Below the pieces are notes generated by a model. It saw only the letters and a list, made by a program, of their open reading frames with translations, was not told the origin of the DNA and did not search any database. A stretch of DNA of 33,672 nt. It comes from Acidobacteriaceae bacterium. GTDB taxonomy: Bacteria > Acidobacteriota > Terriglobia > Bryobacterales > Bryobacteraceae. Where the stretch lies: positions 1 through 33,672 of the forward strand of contig JAFAMM010000131.1 in assembly GCA_019233375.1 (NCBI GenBank), in the 5' to 3' direction. The translations under genes and the position numbers were made by a program. Of this stretch, positions 8,686 through 17,332 are shown piece by piece (the first letter of the stretch is position 1; the number at the start of each line of letters is the position of its first letter).

Positions 8686-10616
8686 TGGGTATGCAACATC
8701 TTCGACTTGGACATCTCGAATGACATGCCCAGAGCGTCTCCACCGCCACTTGCAGCGGTATCGGGATACGGCTGCCGGATGGAGGCCATGGCCTGCGAAC
8801 AGTCAGCCCGCAGATCCGTGTCGAGCGACAGTTCGCGGAGCCTCTCGAAAGTGGCGGTTGCACGGGCCCGCATCACCGGTGAAGGAACATCCGAGATCAG
8901 CGCGCTGACTTCCGCGACCGAGTTCCGTATCCGTGCGCTTTCATAGGACACCTCAGGCGGCGTACCGGAATTCACAAGCGAGTCGAGAAAAGCCAACTGA
9001 TACTGTATCCGGCGGTACCGGTCGAGAGCCTCGAGATCCTGAGGAGCGGGCTTTGCGCGGTGCGTGTATGCCCCGAACGTAAGCTCGTGAATCATCTGAT
9101 CAAACGCGATATGCTTCCCCGTTTCAGTATCCAGCACCAGCTCGTGCCGGCGGTCATTTTCAATGCGGGCCTCCAAGGGGCCGTTCGGCCGCGCCTCCTC
9201 CTGAAGCTGGGCGTATCGCTTCTGAGCCGAGGCGATTTCCCGGCTCGGATTGGACTCGAGTGGATTGATCGCCAACGCTTCCATACGCTGCCGCAGCTCT
9301 GCCCGCAATTCCGGATCAAGGTGCGTATCGATCGATAGCTCGACACGGAACTGCGAGTAGCAATCGCGCCTCGCCGATTGATTCATTGCCGCTCCATGGC
9401 GGCCGGCATAGAAATTGTAAATGTCCGCCGCAACAAAGTAGTACCAATTGGTGAAATGGGAAATCCCGAGAACGCCTGCCGTCACTTCATTGATAGAGCG
9501 CTGAGTCATTTCGCGGAGGCGAAGGTGTTCCGTATTTGAGAAATCAACAAGCAGTAATGGGGCTCGCGAGTAATTGAGACTGTAAACAGCGAGCGGAACG
9601 AGTCGCGACTCGCCTCCGCAGAGATTACGTGCGGACGTACAAGCCCTTTGGTACGTGGCCTGCACACGCGAATTGCGCCAAGGATCTCGTATATCCAGAA
9701 GCTTCCATACGGGTTTCAGAGACGTGCCGGATTTCAGTGCCGGTTCGCCGAGCGGGAAGCTGAGCATGGCGTATTCGCCTGAGGTCGCGCCAACGTTCAA
9801 TGGCTGAAACACCAGGCCCGTTTTGTCCGCACACTGCCGGAGCTGCTCCCAATTGCGTATACGCGTCTCCTCCTGCTGAAAACTCGTATGCCGGCCGAGG
9901 CGAGCCGCCTGCCTCTCGCTGACGAGCCCACCCAGCAGCTTTTTGCGCAGCTCGAGCCGCGCGACAACCGTTTCGATTTGCTTGCGGGTGAGTCCTTCCT
10001 CGCCGGTCGAAGCGGGCGACTGCCGAAGATAGCTGACCGATTCTTCCAGATGCAAGCGTTCTTCGTCGACTTCATTTGTTCGGAAGGTACGCGAAACTGC
10101 TCGAATCGGAACGGTGCTCGGATCCAGGGCCGCCCACTGCATCAGATCGCGGCGAAACTCCGCGACTGTGGCATGTTCCGGTTCAGCGAGATTCAATAGC
10201 GGGCGTGTGTCGCGCTGATGATCGCTGCTCGGGCCCTCATCCGGATGCCAGTAGAAAAACGGGATAGCTGATAGTAAGCGCTGATCGACCGATGGGCGTT
10301 CATAAGTCAGCAGCCAAACGTACGTTAAGCGGTCGTTCTCCGGATTAGCGTCGCCAAGGGTATCGCGGAGTACCGCGATGACGGGAATATCCGCGGGACG
10401 CGCACGCGTCGCAGAGATGCCGCCTTCGTTTTGGCTCTTTCGCCAAAAAAGTGTACAGATCTCGGCCGTACCGCCGATGTTCAGGTCACGCCAGTAGTAC
10501 CGGGCGGTATCCGAGCCGCGCCCCGCGACGCCGGACGAACTCTCACCATATAACGGCGTGGACGCTAGCGATAGGACAACTATGAACCACACCGTGAAAT
10601 GTCGAAACAAACTCAT
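8682..10616 (-). CDS. Secreted protein of unknown function, partner of the phosphatase-like gene
   Basis: A 644-residue protein that I do not recognise. The track start is GTG 10670, but ATG 10616 begins a good signal peptide, MSLFRHFTVWFIVVLSLAS...LYG, and the longer version would run through an inverted repeat in the intergenic region, so I use 10616. The mature part has no clear membrane segment. It shows mixed charged and hydrophobic regions, a helical stretch with LTRKQIETVVARLELRKKLL in the first half, and a charged C-terminal half rich in Arg and Glu. A few Cys residues (CADKTG, ACTSARNLC) could form disulfides. Its stop overlaps the GTG of the phosphatase-like gene by four bases, which argues for linked function, perhaps a shared envelope complex or substrate. 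No catalytic motif stands out. Confidence 0.75.
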   Translation of the reverse strand: MSLFRHFTVWFIVVLSLASTPLYGESSSGVAGRGSDTARYYWRDLNIGGTAEICTLFWRKSQNEGGISATRARPADIPVIAVLRDTLGDANPENDRLTYVWLLTYERPSVDQRLLSAIPFFYWHPDEGPSSDHQRDTRPLLNLAEPEHATVAEFRRDLMQWAALDPSTVPIRAVSRTFRTNEVDEERLHLEESVSYLRQSPASTGEEGLTRKQIETVVARLELRKKLLGGLVSERQAARLGRHTSFQQEETRIRNWEQLRQCADKTGLVFQPLNVGATSGEYAMLSFPLGEPALKSGTSLKPVWKLLDIRDPWRNSRVQATYQRACTSARNLCGGESRLVPLAVYSLNYSRAPLLLVDFSNTEHLRLREMTQRSINEVTAGVLGISHFTNWYYFVAADIYNFYAGRHGAAMNQSARRDCYSQFRVELSIDTHLDPELRAELRQRMEALAINPLESNPSREIASAQKRYAQLQEEARPNGPLEARIENDRRHELVLDTETGKHIAFDQMIHELTFGAYTHRAKPAPQDLEALDRYRRIQYQLAFLDSLVNSGTPPEVSYESARIRNSVAEVSALISDVPSPVMRARATATFERLRELSLDTDLRADCSQAMASIRQPYPDTAASGGGDALGMSFEMSKSKMLHTQ

Positions 10617-10644
10617 AGATGACCCAGACCGCACGACACAGCAA

Positions 10645-10667
10645 TTCGCGATCCAAAGCATCGCGAA
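10645..10667. repeat. Perfect 8-bp inverted repeat, 7-nt spacer, in divergent intergenic region
   Basis: TTCGCGAT, a 7-nt spacer and ATCGCGAA form a perfect inverted repeat 29 bp upstream of the ATG of the minus-strand secreted-protein gene. It could be a dimeric-regulator site or a stem-loop in the 5' leader. No cognate regulator is in the window. Confidence 0.5.
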
Positions 10668-10673
10668 CACAAC

Positions 10674-10687
10674 CCGGCGATCGCCGG
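10674..10687. repeat. Perfect 14-bp palindrome between divergent operons
   Basis: CCGGCGATCGCCGG is a perfect palindrome, flanked after one mismatch by AA on the left and TT on the right. It lies 6 bp from the neighbouring inverted repeat and 77 bp before the start of the plus-strand metal-efflux operon. An operator serving both directions is possible; GC-rich chance palindromes are the alternative. Confidence 0.4.
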
Positions 10688-10764
10688 TTTGATGTTACTG
10701 ATGCACCACGGGCCCTTATTTTCTCTTTATTCAACGAAGAAATTGCCATGGTAGGTTAGGACCA

Positions 10765-11187
10765 ATGGCGTTCGACACGGCGCTAAACGCGCTTTGGCTA
10801 CTGCTGGGGGCGCTGGCCCTTGTCGGCACCTTACGTGCGTGCTATCGAACCGCCCAGGACCGTTCTGTAGGACAAATTTCATTGGACGTCATCCGGCTCG
10901 CGCTCGTGCTGGCCGCGCTTTTCCCATACGTCTCGGCTACCGACGATGTCCTCAGGATCCAGACACTGAATGACCAGCAGCATCAAAGCCACTCTGGCAA
11001 GCAGAACCAAGATCACAACCTGATCCGGCTTTATGAAACCATGGACACCCCGCTGGTGTGTCGCATACAAGAGATCACGCTCGTGCTTTTCTTTGTGGCC
11101 CTGGTAGTCGCGCCCGCAACGTACTGCCACGGACGCAAAGAACCAACAGCAAGTGGCCGCCCGCCACCGGCGGTTTCGCTGGCTTAG
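10765..11187 (+). CDS. Small three-helix membrane protein with His-containing loop, first gene of metal-efflux operon
   Basis: A 140-residue protein of unknown family. Three hydrophobic segments are visible, at about residues 8-24, 42-56 and 103-119. The segment after helix 2 holds the motif FPYVSATDD and a hydrophilic stretch with three histidines, DQQHQSHSGKQNQDH (H73, H76, H84). The start ATG 10765 has a modest AGGA upstream. The gene ends 34 nt before the TolC start and runs the same way as the TolC, adaptor and RND pump genes, so it is probably the first gene of the operon. Histidines in a loop next to a metal pump suggest metal binding or sensing, but this is inference. It could also be a membrane accessory with no direct metal contact. 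Confidence 0.7.
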   Translation: MAFDTALNALWLLLGALALVGTLRACYRTAQDRSVGQISLDVIRLALVLAALFPYVSATDDVLRIQTLNDQQHQSHSGKQNQDHNLIRLYETMDTPLVCRIQEITLVLFFVALVVAPATYCHGRKEPTASGRPPPAVSLA

Positions 11188-11221
11188 CCGTCAGGACACT
11201 CATTTTCAGCGAGGAGGACAG

Positions 11222-12484
11222 ATGCAGCGCCTATCATGGCGTCTTTGCACAGGTCTCCTGTTCGCCGCCGGTTGTCTGGCTCAATCGAACCTTCCGGCGC
11301 GGGTTTTGACATGGCAGGAGGCCGAAGACGTATTTCGAGCGAACAACCCCAATCTGCTGGCAGGCAAGGAGACTATAGACGAATCCAAAGCAGATGAGAT
11401 TACTGCTTACTTGCGTCCGAACCCCAACATCACGCTGGGTTGGGATCAGATAACCCTGTTCAGCTCAAATCCGTACCGGCCTTTTTGGCAATCCTATATT
11501 TACGGCAACGTCGACTATCTGCATGAACGGCGTCATAAACGCGAACTGCGGCTCGCGAGCGCGCGGCAGGCGACCGAAATTGCCGTGTCCGCCCAGTCAG
11601 ATCTGGAACGTAACCTGATTTTCAATCTGCGGGATGCCTTCAACCGCGTACTGCTCGCCAAGGCCGTGGTGGGAGTGACAAAAGAGAACCTCGAGTACAT
11701 CGATAAGGAGATCGCGATCAACAAAGAGCGGCTGAGAGTAGGTGACATGGCGCGCGTGGACTACCAACGCATCGATATCCAGCGTGTACAGTACGAATCT
11801 GACTTTCAAACCGCACAGGTGAATCTGCGAACCGCCAAGATCGATCTGCAGGCGCTGCTTGCCGACAAAACGCCCACTGACAGTTTCGATGTGAAAGGCG
11901 AGTTCGACTACACCGATACTACTATTGCCCTTCCGGATCTCGAGAAGATCGCGCTGAGCGCCCGGCCGGATTTGAAGGAAGCGGAACAATCGCTTGAAAA
12001 GTCCCGCACGGATCACCAATTGTCAGTTGCGAATGGTTCCACGGATCCGACCTTCGGCATGGACGGTTCGCATCAGCCGGCCCCACTGAACACCTATATC
12101 GGGTTTTCCGTGACCTTCCCCTTGCGAGTCTTCGACAGGAATCAGGGCGACAAGCTGCACACGCTGATTGATATCGACCGCAACCGCAAGCTGCGGAACG
12201 CGGCGGATATTTCAGTGCTGCACGATGTAGATTCCGCGTTCGCCACGCTCGAAAGCACCGTAGAGCTGCTAAAGCCCTACAAATCCAAATACCTGGAAGA
12301 GGCACGCCAGATCCGCGATACGATCTCGTTCTCCTACGCCCATGGAGCTGCCTCGCTCCTTGATTATCTCGATGCGCAGAAGGAGTATCGCGACACAGAA
12401 CTCAATTACGTGAATCTGGTGGGCTCTTATCTGGCGGCCGTGAATCAGGTGAATTACTCGGTAGGACGCGAGGTGATTCAATGA
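11222..12484 (+). CDS. TolC-family outer membrane efflux protein (CzcC-like)
   Basis: A 420-residue outer-membrane factor. The track start at 11153 is a GTG; ATG 11222 is chosen because GAGGAGG lies just upstream and a signal peptide follows, MQRLSWRLCTGLLFAAGCLAQ. The AAGC could be a weak lipobox (C18). The body shows two repeats of long coiled helices typical of TolC: LTWQEAEDVFRANNPNLLAG at the start, INKERLRVGDMARVDYQRID in the first repeat and IRDTISFSYAHGAASLLDYL in the second. It would form the trimeric exit channel for the RND pump downstream. The stop overlaps the next ATG as ATGA, so translation of channel and adaptor is coupled. Family assignment is firm; exclusivity for metals rests on its neighbours. 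Confidence 0.92.
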   Translation: MQRLSWRLCTGLLFAAGCLAQSNLPARVLTWQEAEDVFRANNPNLLAGKETIDESKADEITAYLRPNPNITLGWDQITLFSSNPYRPFWQSYIYGNVDYLHERRHKRELRLASARQATEIAVSAQSDLERNLIFNLRDAFNRVLLAKAVVGVTKENLEYIDKEIAINKERLRVGDMARVDYQRIDIQRVQYESDFQTAQVNLRTAKIDLQALLADKTPTDSFDVKGEFDYTDTTIALPDLEKIALSARPDLKEAEQSLEKSRTDHQLSVANGSTDPTFGMDGSHQPAPLNTYIGFSVTFPLRVFDRNQGDKLHTLIDIDRNRKLRNAADISVLHDVDSAFATLESTVELLKPYKSKYLEEARQIRDTISFSYAHGAASLLDYLDAQKEYRDTELNYVNLVGSYLAAVNQVNYSVGREVIQ

Positions 12485-13617
12485 AACTCCGGGTTTTGAT
12501 CGCGTGCGCCGCAACCGCTCCCGCTCTTTTCGTTCTCTGCTCATGCGGCTCTCGCGAAGCAGTGAACGCGCAAAACGCGGCGCCGCCGTCGGCCCAGGTG
12601 GTCACCGAGCCGGACCTTAACTTAGTTAAAGTGGATCGCCCCGAGCGCTTCCGTCTCGTCAAGGCCGGCTCTCGGGATGAAGTTCCGGAGCTGCAGGCCA
12701 CCGGCGTTATCAGTCCGGACGTGGAGAAATCGATTCCCGTAATCTCGCTCGCGGCGGGCCGCGTAGTCGGCATTTATGTGAAGCTGGGCGACGATGTCAC
12801 CAAGGGTCAACTGCTGCTGAAAGTCATGAGCAATGACATCGCGAACGCCTTCCAGACATATCAGCAGGCGGTTGCCGATGAAGAACTCGCGCACAAGCAA
12901 CTTGAGCGGGCAGAAACCCTGTACGACCATGGCGCGATTTCCTTGAACGACCTGCAAGTGGCTCAAAACACGGAGAACAAGGCCGCCGTTGCGGTGAAGG
13001 CGGGACTCGAAATGCTGCGCAACCTCGGCGCCGACCCGGCTCATCCTGATCCGGTCGTCAGTATCTATGCGCCTGCCTCGGGAACCATCGTTGAACAGAA
13101 TGTTGTCAGCTCCGCCATCATTCGCACACCCGACAATCAGACGAACCTGTTCACTATCGCGAACCTTTCCACAGTGTGGGTGATCTGCAACATCTACGAA
13201 AACGATCTGCCGGAAGTGCGCCTGGGCGACCCGGCTCAAATCCGGCTGAACGCATACGACAACCGCAGCTTCACTGGCCGGATCGTCAATATAGGCAAGG
13301 TGCTCGACCCTAATACTCGAACGGCGCCGGTGCGTATTGTTCTGGCTAATCCGGGCATGATGCGGTCCGGCATGTTCGTGACAGCGACCCTGTACGGGCA
13401 ACACCATCGCACGTATGCGGCTGTTCCGGCACAGGCGGTCCTACATCTGCACGATCGAAACTGGGTCTTCGTGCCTTCGGGTAACGGAGAATTTCGCCGC
13501 TCGGAGGTAGCCGTCGGAAAAATCGTCGACGGTGAGCAGATCATCCTCTCCGGTATCACGCCCGGTACAGAAGTCGTGAACGATTCGCTGGCGTTGTCGG
13601 CCGAATCTCAGCAATAA
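12481..13617 (+). CDS. RND efflux periplasmic adaptor subunit (CzcB/CusB-type membrane fusion protein)
   Basis: A 378-residue membrane fusion protein. The N-terminus is a lipoprotein-like signal, ALFVLCSCGSRE, with probable lipidated C22. The order is the usual one: a barrel-sandwich half (SLAAGRVVGIYVKLGDDVTKGQLL), a helical hairpin (residues ~120-180, ELAHKQLERAETLYDHGAIS), the second lipoyl half (VSIYAPASGTIVEQNVV), then beta-barrel and membrane-proximal domains (VWVICNIYENDLPEVRLGD). It bridges pump and TolC in the periplasm and in metal systems may hand over ions. No His-rich N-terminal extension or Met cluster is evident. It overlaps the TolC gene by four bases and lies 14 nt before the pump gene. 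Confidence 0.92.
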   Translation: MKLRVLIACAATAPALFVLCSCGSREAVNAQNAAPPSAQVVTEPDLNLVKVDRPERFRLVKAGSRDEVPELQATGVISPDVEKSIPVISLAAGRVVGIYVKLGDDVTKGQLLLKVMSNDIANAFQTYQQAVADEELAHKQLERAETLYDHGAISLNDLQVAQNTENKAAVAVKAGLEMLRNLGADPAHPDPVVSIYAPASGTIVEQNVVSSAIIRTPDNQTNLFTIANLSTVWVICNIYENDLPEVRLGDPAQIRLNAYDNRSFTGRIVNIGKVLDPNTRTAPVRIVLANPGMMRSGMFVTATLYGQHHRTYAAVPAQAVLHLHDRNWVFVPSGNGEFRRSEVAVGKIVDGEQIILSGITPGTEVVNDSLALSAESQQ

Positions 13618-13631
13618 CCGGAACCAAGGCA

Positions 13632-16600
13632 ATGATTCGAGCACTGGTCAATTTTGCCCTCAGCAATCGCTTACTGATAATCGGCATGGCGGTTATTCTC
13701 CTGGTCTGGGGCGGCATAGCGTTCCATAATCTGCCGATCGAGGCATATCCGGACGTCGCCAATAACTACGTACAGGTGATCACGCAGTGGCCTGGCCAGG
13801 CAGCGGAGGAGGTCGAGCAGCAGGTAACGATTCCGATTGAGACCGTGATGAATGGCATTCCGCATTTGCAGAGCCTGCGTTCGACGTCTTTATTCGGGCT
13901 TTCGAGCGTGATGATGATCTTCGACGACGATTCCGTCAACGATTGGAATCGCGAGAAGGTACTTGAAAGGCTCTCACAGGCGACGCTCCCCGCGGGGCTA
14001 TCACCGCAGATGGGTACCGATTGGAGTCCGGTCGGCCAAATCTACTGGTACACGCTGAAGAGCACCAATCCCGAGTACGACCTCATGGAGCAGAAATCCA
14101 TCGAGGACTGGGTGCTGGAAAAGCAGCTCAAGTCGGTGGCGAATGTCGTCGACGTATCCAGCTTCGGTGGGCCCACGCGCGAGTACCAGGTCCGCGTCGA
14201 CCCGCAAAAGTTGATTGAGTATGGCTTGAGCATCAGCCAGGTGGAACAGCAGCTCACGAACAACAACATGAACGGGGGCGGCAGTTTCATTCAGGAAGGC
14301 ACGCAGCAGATCAATGTGCGCGAAGTCGGGCTGATCGACCACACGCAGGACATCGCGAACACCGTGCTCACTTCTCAGAACGGCACCCCCATTCGGATGA
14401 AAAACATCGCCGTGGTCGAGCAGGGTCCAAAGATTCGTCTCGGTCAGATCGGCAAAGCGATTCATCTCAGAAACGGCACAATTCTTGACTCGCCCGATGT
14501 GGTGGAGGGCATCGTCCTGCTACGCAAAGGAGCGGAGTCCGAACCGACGCTGGTGGGTATTCATGACAAAGTCAAGGAACTGAACACACGTCTGCTGCCG
14601 CGCGGCGTTCAGGTGGTCCCGTTTCTGGATCGGAGCGATCTGGTCCACTACACCACGCATACGGTACTGCACAACCTGACCGAAGGCATCATTCTGGTAG
14701 CCATTGTTCTGTTCCTGTTCCTTGGGAATGTGAGGGGCGCTCTGATCGTAGCCCTGACCATCCCGTTCTCGCTGCTCTTTGCGTCCATCTGCCTGGACCT
14801 GAATCATGTTCCCGCGAACCTCTTGTCGCTGGGAGCTCTCGATTTCGGAATGGTCGTTGATGGCGCGGTGGTCATGGTGGAGAACATCGTTCGCCACATG
14901 GGCCGCCACCAGGCGGCCGAGAAGACACCGATGATGATGATCCGCGAAGCGGCGCATGAAGTGCAGCGGCCGGTGTTCTACGCGATAGCCATCATCATTA
15001 CGGCGTACTTGCCTATCTTCACGCTGCAGTCGGTGGAAGGGCGTCTGTTCCGCCCGATGGCGCTGACGGTAGCGTTTGCGCTCTTGGGCGCGCTGCTATT
15101 TTCTATTCTGATTGCTCCGGTATTGTCCAGCCTGCTTTTCCGCACAAATGCCAGAGAGTGGCACAACCCGGTGCTTGAATTTCTGATCCGGACTTACCGG
15201 CGGGCCCTGCATGCCGCGCTCCGCGTCAAGTGGCTCGTTGTAACGCCTGTGGCGATTCTGTTCGTCGCTGCCATGTGGCTTTTCATCGGCGATTACATCG
15301 GCTCCGAGTTCCTTCCGCATTTGGATGAAGGAGCAATCTGGGCGCGCGGCACCCTGGCCCCAAGCACGGGGCCTACTGAGGGAGCCGACCTTATGCGCCG
15401 GGCGCGGCTCGTGTTTGCTTCGTTTCCTGAAGTCACACAGGTGGTATCCCAAGTCGGTCGGCCGGACGACGGCACCGATACGACCGGTTTCTTCAATACC
15501 GAATACTTTGTCGACCTGAAGCCGAAGGATCAATGGCGCTCCGTTTTTCATGAGGACAAAGAGGAACTGATCGGCGCGATGGATCGCGAAGTGGAGAAGT
15601 TTCCCGGCGTGATCTGGAATTTCTCGCAGCCCATCTCGGATAACGTCGAAGAAGCGGTCAGCGGCGTAAAAGGCGAGCTTGCCGTTAAGGTCTACGGGAC
15701 AGATCTTCACGTTCTCGAGCAGAAGGGCGAGGAGATCGTACGCGTGATGAGCAAGATACCAGGCGTCGAGGACCTCGGGCTGTTCCGCGTCTTAGGCCAG
15801 CCGAACTTGAACTTTATCGTGAACCGCGAGAAATGTGCCCGCTATCAGATCAACGTGGCAGACGTTCAGGATGCCATTCAAACCGCGGTCGGCGGGAAGA
15901 CGGTCAGCGAAGTGCTCCGGGGCGAGCGAGTCTATGACCTCGTGGCACGCTATGAGCGGCCGTATCGCGAATCGCAGTACGCGATCGAAAACATACGCTT
16001 GCTCGCGCCAACGAATGAGCGCGTGTCGCTTGCCCAGCTGTGCGACGTAAAAGTCCTGGATGGCGCTTCAGAAATCTATCGCGAGGCGAACTCGCGCTAT
16101 GTCGCCATAAAATACAGCGTCCGCGGCCGCGATTTGGGCAGCACAGTCGAAGAAGCAATCCGTGATGTCGATCAGAAAGTAACACTCCCTCAGGGCTACA
16201 GCATTAACTGGGCCGGCGAATACGCGAGCGAACAGCGTGCCAACAAACGGCTCGAATTGATCGTGCCCGTCACAATCCTGTTGATCTTTGTACTTCTCTA
16301 CTCGATGTTTAAGTCGTTCAAGTGGGCAGGAATTGTGATGATCACGGTGCTGTTGGCGCCCATCGGGGGGCTCTTCGCGCTCTATCTCACTCATACGCAT
16401 TTCAGCGTGTCGTCCGGAATCGGGATGCTCGCTTTGTTCGGCGTGTCGGTTCAAACGGGCGTCATCATGATCGAATACATCAACCAGCTAAGAGCGCGCG
16501 GCCACTCAATTGAAGACTCCGCGGTAGAGGGCGCGGTGCTTCGGCTGAGGCCGATCATGATGACGATGCTGGTCGCGACCCTCGGCTTATTGCCCGCGGC

Positions 16601-16769
16601 TATCTCGCGCGGCATCGGCTCCGATTCACAGCGGCCCTTCGCAATCGTCATTGTCGGCGGATTAAGCGCAACGCTGATCATGAGCATCTTCGTGCTGCCG
16701 ACCGTGTACACATGGGTCGCCCGCGACGGAGATGTGTTGCCCGCGCCCGAACCGGGCTTTGAAGAATGA
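13632..16769 (+). CDS. Heavy-metal efflux RND permease, CzcA/CnrA-like
   Basis: A 1045-residue inner-membrane pump, the normal length for the HME-RND family. It starts MIRALVNFALSNRLLIIGMAV and shows the two large periplasmic loops and twelve-helix pattern. The TM4 signature DFGMVVDGAVVMVEN (residues ~404-418) is the DFGxxxDG form found in CzcA/CnrA-type divalent cation pumps rather than the form typical of copper/silver CusA pumps. A second hallmark is SGIGMLALFGVSVQTGVIMIEY in the C-terminal half. It exports metal ions by proton antiport through the adaptor and TolC genes just upstream. Zn, Co, Ni or Cd is the best guess, but the exact metal cannot be fixed from the motif. No metal-responsive regulator is present in the window. 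Confidence 0.94.
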   Translation: MIRALVNFALSNRLLIIGMAVILLVWGGIAFHNLPIEAYPDVANNYVQVITQWPGQAAEEVEQQVTIPIETVMNGIPHLQSLRSTSLFGLSSVMMIFDDDSVNDWNREKVLERLSQATLPAGLSPQMGTDWSPVGQIYWYTLKSTNPEYDLMEQKSIEDWVLEKQLKSVANVVDVSSFGGPTREYQVRVDPQKLIEYGLSISQVEQQLTNNNMNGGGSFIQEGTQQINVREVGLIDHTQDIANTVLTSQNGTPIRMKNIAVVEQGPKIRLGQIGKAIHLRNGTILDSPDVVEGIVLLRKGAESEPTLVGIHDKVKELNTRLLPRGVQVVPFLDRSDLVHYTTHTVLHNLTEGIILVAIVLFLFLGNVRGALIVALTIPFSLLFASICLDLNHVPANLLSLGALDFGMVVDGAVVMVENIVRHMGRHQAAEKTPMMMIREAAHEVQRPVFYAIAIIITAYLPIFTLQSVEGRLFRPMALTVAFALLGALLFSILIAPVLSSLLFRTNAREWHNPVLEFLIRTYRRALHAALRVKWLVVTPVAILFVAAMWLFIGDYIGSEFLPHLDEGAIWARGTLAPSTGPTEGADLMRRARLVFASFPEVTQVVSQVGRPDDGTDTTGFFNTEYFVDLKPKDQWRSVFHEDKEELIGAMDREVEKFPGVIWNFSQPISDNVEEAVSGVKGELAVKVYGTDLHVLEQKGEEIVRVMSKIPGVEDLGLFRVLGQPNLNFIVNREKCARYQINVADVQDAIQTAVGGKTVSEVLRGERVYDLVARYERPYRESQYAIENIRLLAPTNERVSLAQLCDVKVLDGASEIYREANSRYVAIKYSVRGRDLGSTVEEAIRDVDQKVTLPQGYSINWAGEYASEQRANKRLELIVPVTILLIFVLLYSMFKSFKWAGIVMITVLLAPIGGLFALYLTHTHFSVSSGIGMLALFGVSVQTGVIMIEYINQLRARGHSIEDSAVEGAVLRLRPIMMTMLVATLGLLPAAISRGIGSDSQRPFAIVIVGGLSATLIMSIFVLPTVYTWVARDGDVLPAPEPGFEE

Positions 16770-16793
16770 TCGCGTTCGAGCAGCGCGCCGCGC

Positions 16794-17273
16794 TCAGCTC
16801 TTGCCGCCACCGAACAGGCGCTGGAAAAACTGCTTCCAGTGCCATTGCGGCTCCTGACACTCGGGCGCGGGAGCGAACATCAGCGTCTTGCTCCCGCGCT
16901 CCACGCCAAGAGACTGCAATTGCGTCCCCCCGGCCTGTACGTTGATCGTGACAAAGCTCTTGCAGCCGTCCACGTTTACGATCTTCCAATCGGACGTGGT
17001 CTTTACGCCCCAGTCATCCATGAATCGGTGAAAATCATAATTCGGGCAGGGCTTTGCTTCTGTGCAGCCCCATTGTTCGTAGGCCTGTGGGTAGTGATGT
17101 GCATTGACCTGAGCCAGAAACTGTTTCACGGTTTGCTTCGCGGGGTAATTGTGAAAAATCAGGTAGAGCACCCACCACAGAATGAGCACCGCTACGATCG
17201 ACAGAATGATGTTCCGGATAACGCGGTTGCGGCGCTCTTCGCCCGCCCCATACTGCTGCAGATAGGTGCCCAT
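16794..17273 (-). CDS. Small single-pass membrane protein, unknown function
   Basis: A 159-residue protein. The track start at 17306 is replaced by ATG 17273, which has AAGGAG six nt upstream. Residues ~19-40 form one membrane helix, IRNIILSIVAVLILWWVLYLIF, after a charged cytoplasmic N-terminus. The rest, presumably periplasmic, includes the pattern VKQFLAQVNAHHYPQAYEQWG seen in NTF2/DUF4878-like accessory domains, four Cys residues (GCTEAKPC, GCK, EC) that may form disulfides, and a C-terminal amphipathic end FFQRLFGGGKS. It follows the Skp-like gene by about 60 nt on the same strand, and its stop faces the end of the RND pump gene. I cannot name a function. Confidence 0.75.
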   Translation of the reverse strand: MGTYLQQYGAGEERRNRVIRNIILSIVAVLILWWVLYLIFHNYPAKQTVKQFLAQVNAHHYPQAYEQWGCTEAKPCPNYDFHRFMDDWGVKTTSDWKIVNVDGCKSFVTINVQAGGTQLQSLGVERGSKTLMFAPAPECQEPQWHWKQFFQRLFGGGKS

Positions 17274-17332
17274 GGTAGCTCCTTCCGATGACCCGCCCTC
17301 GGGCAATGGCTGTCCTCAGAACCGCCGGACGG

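Noticed and set aside
12622-13407. Minus-strand ORF of 261 aa
   Set aside because: It is antisense to the RND adaptor gene; repetitive His/Val/Arg composition indicates a shadow frame.
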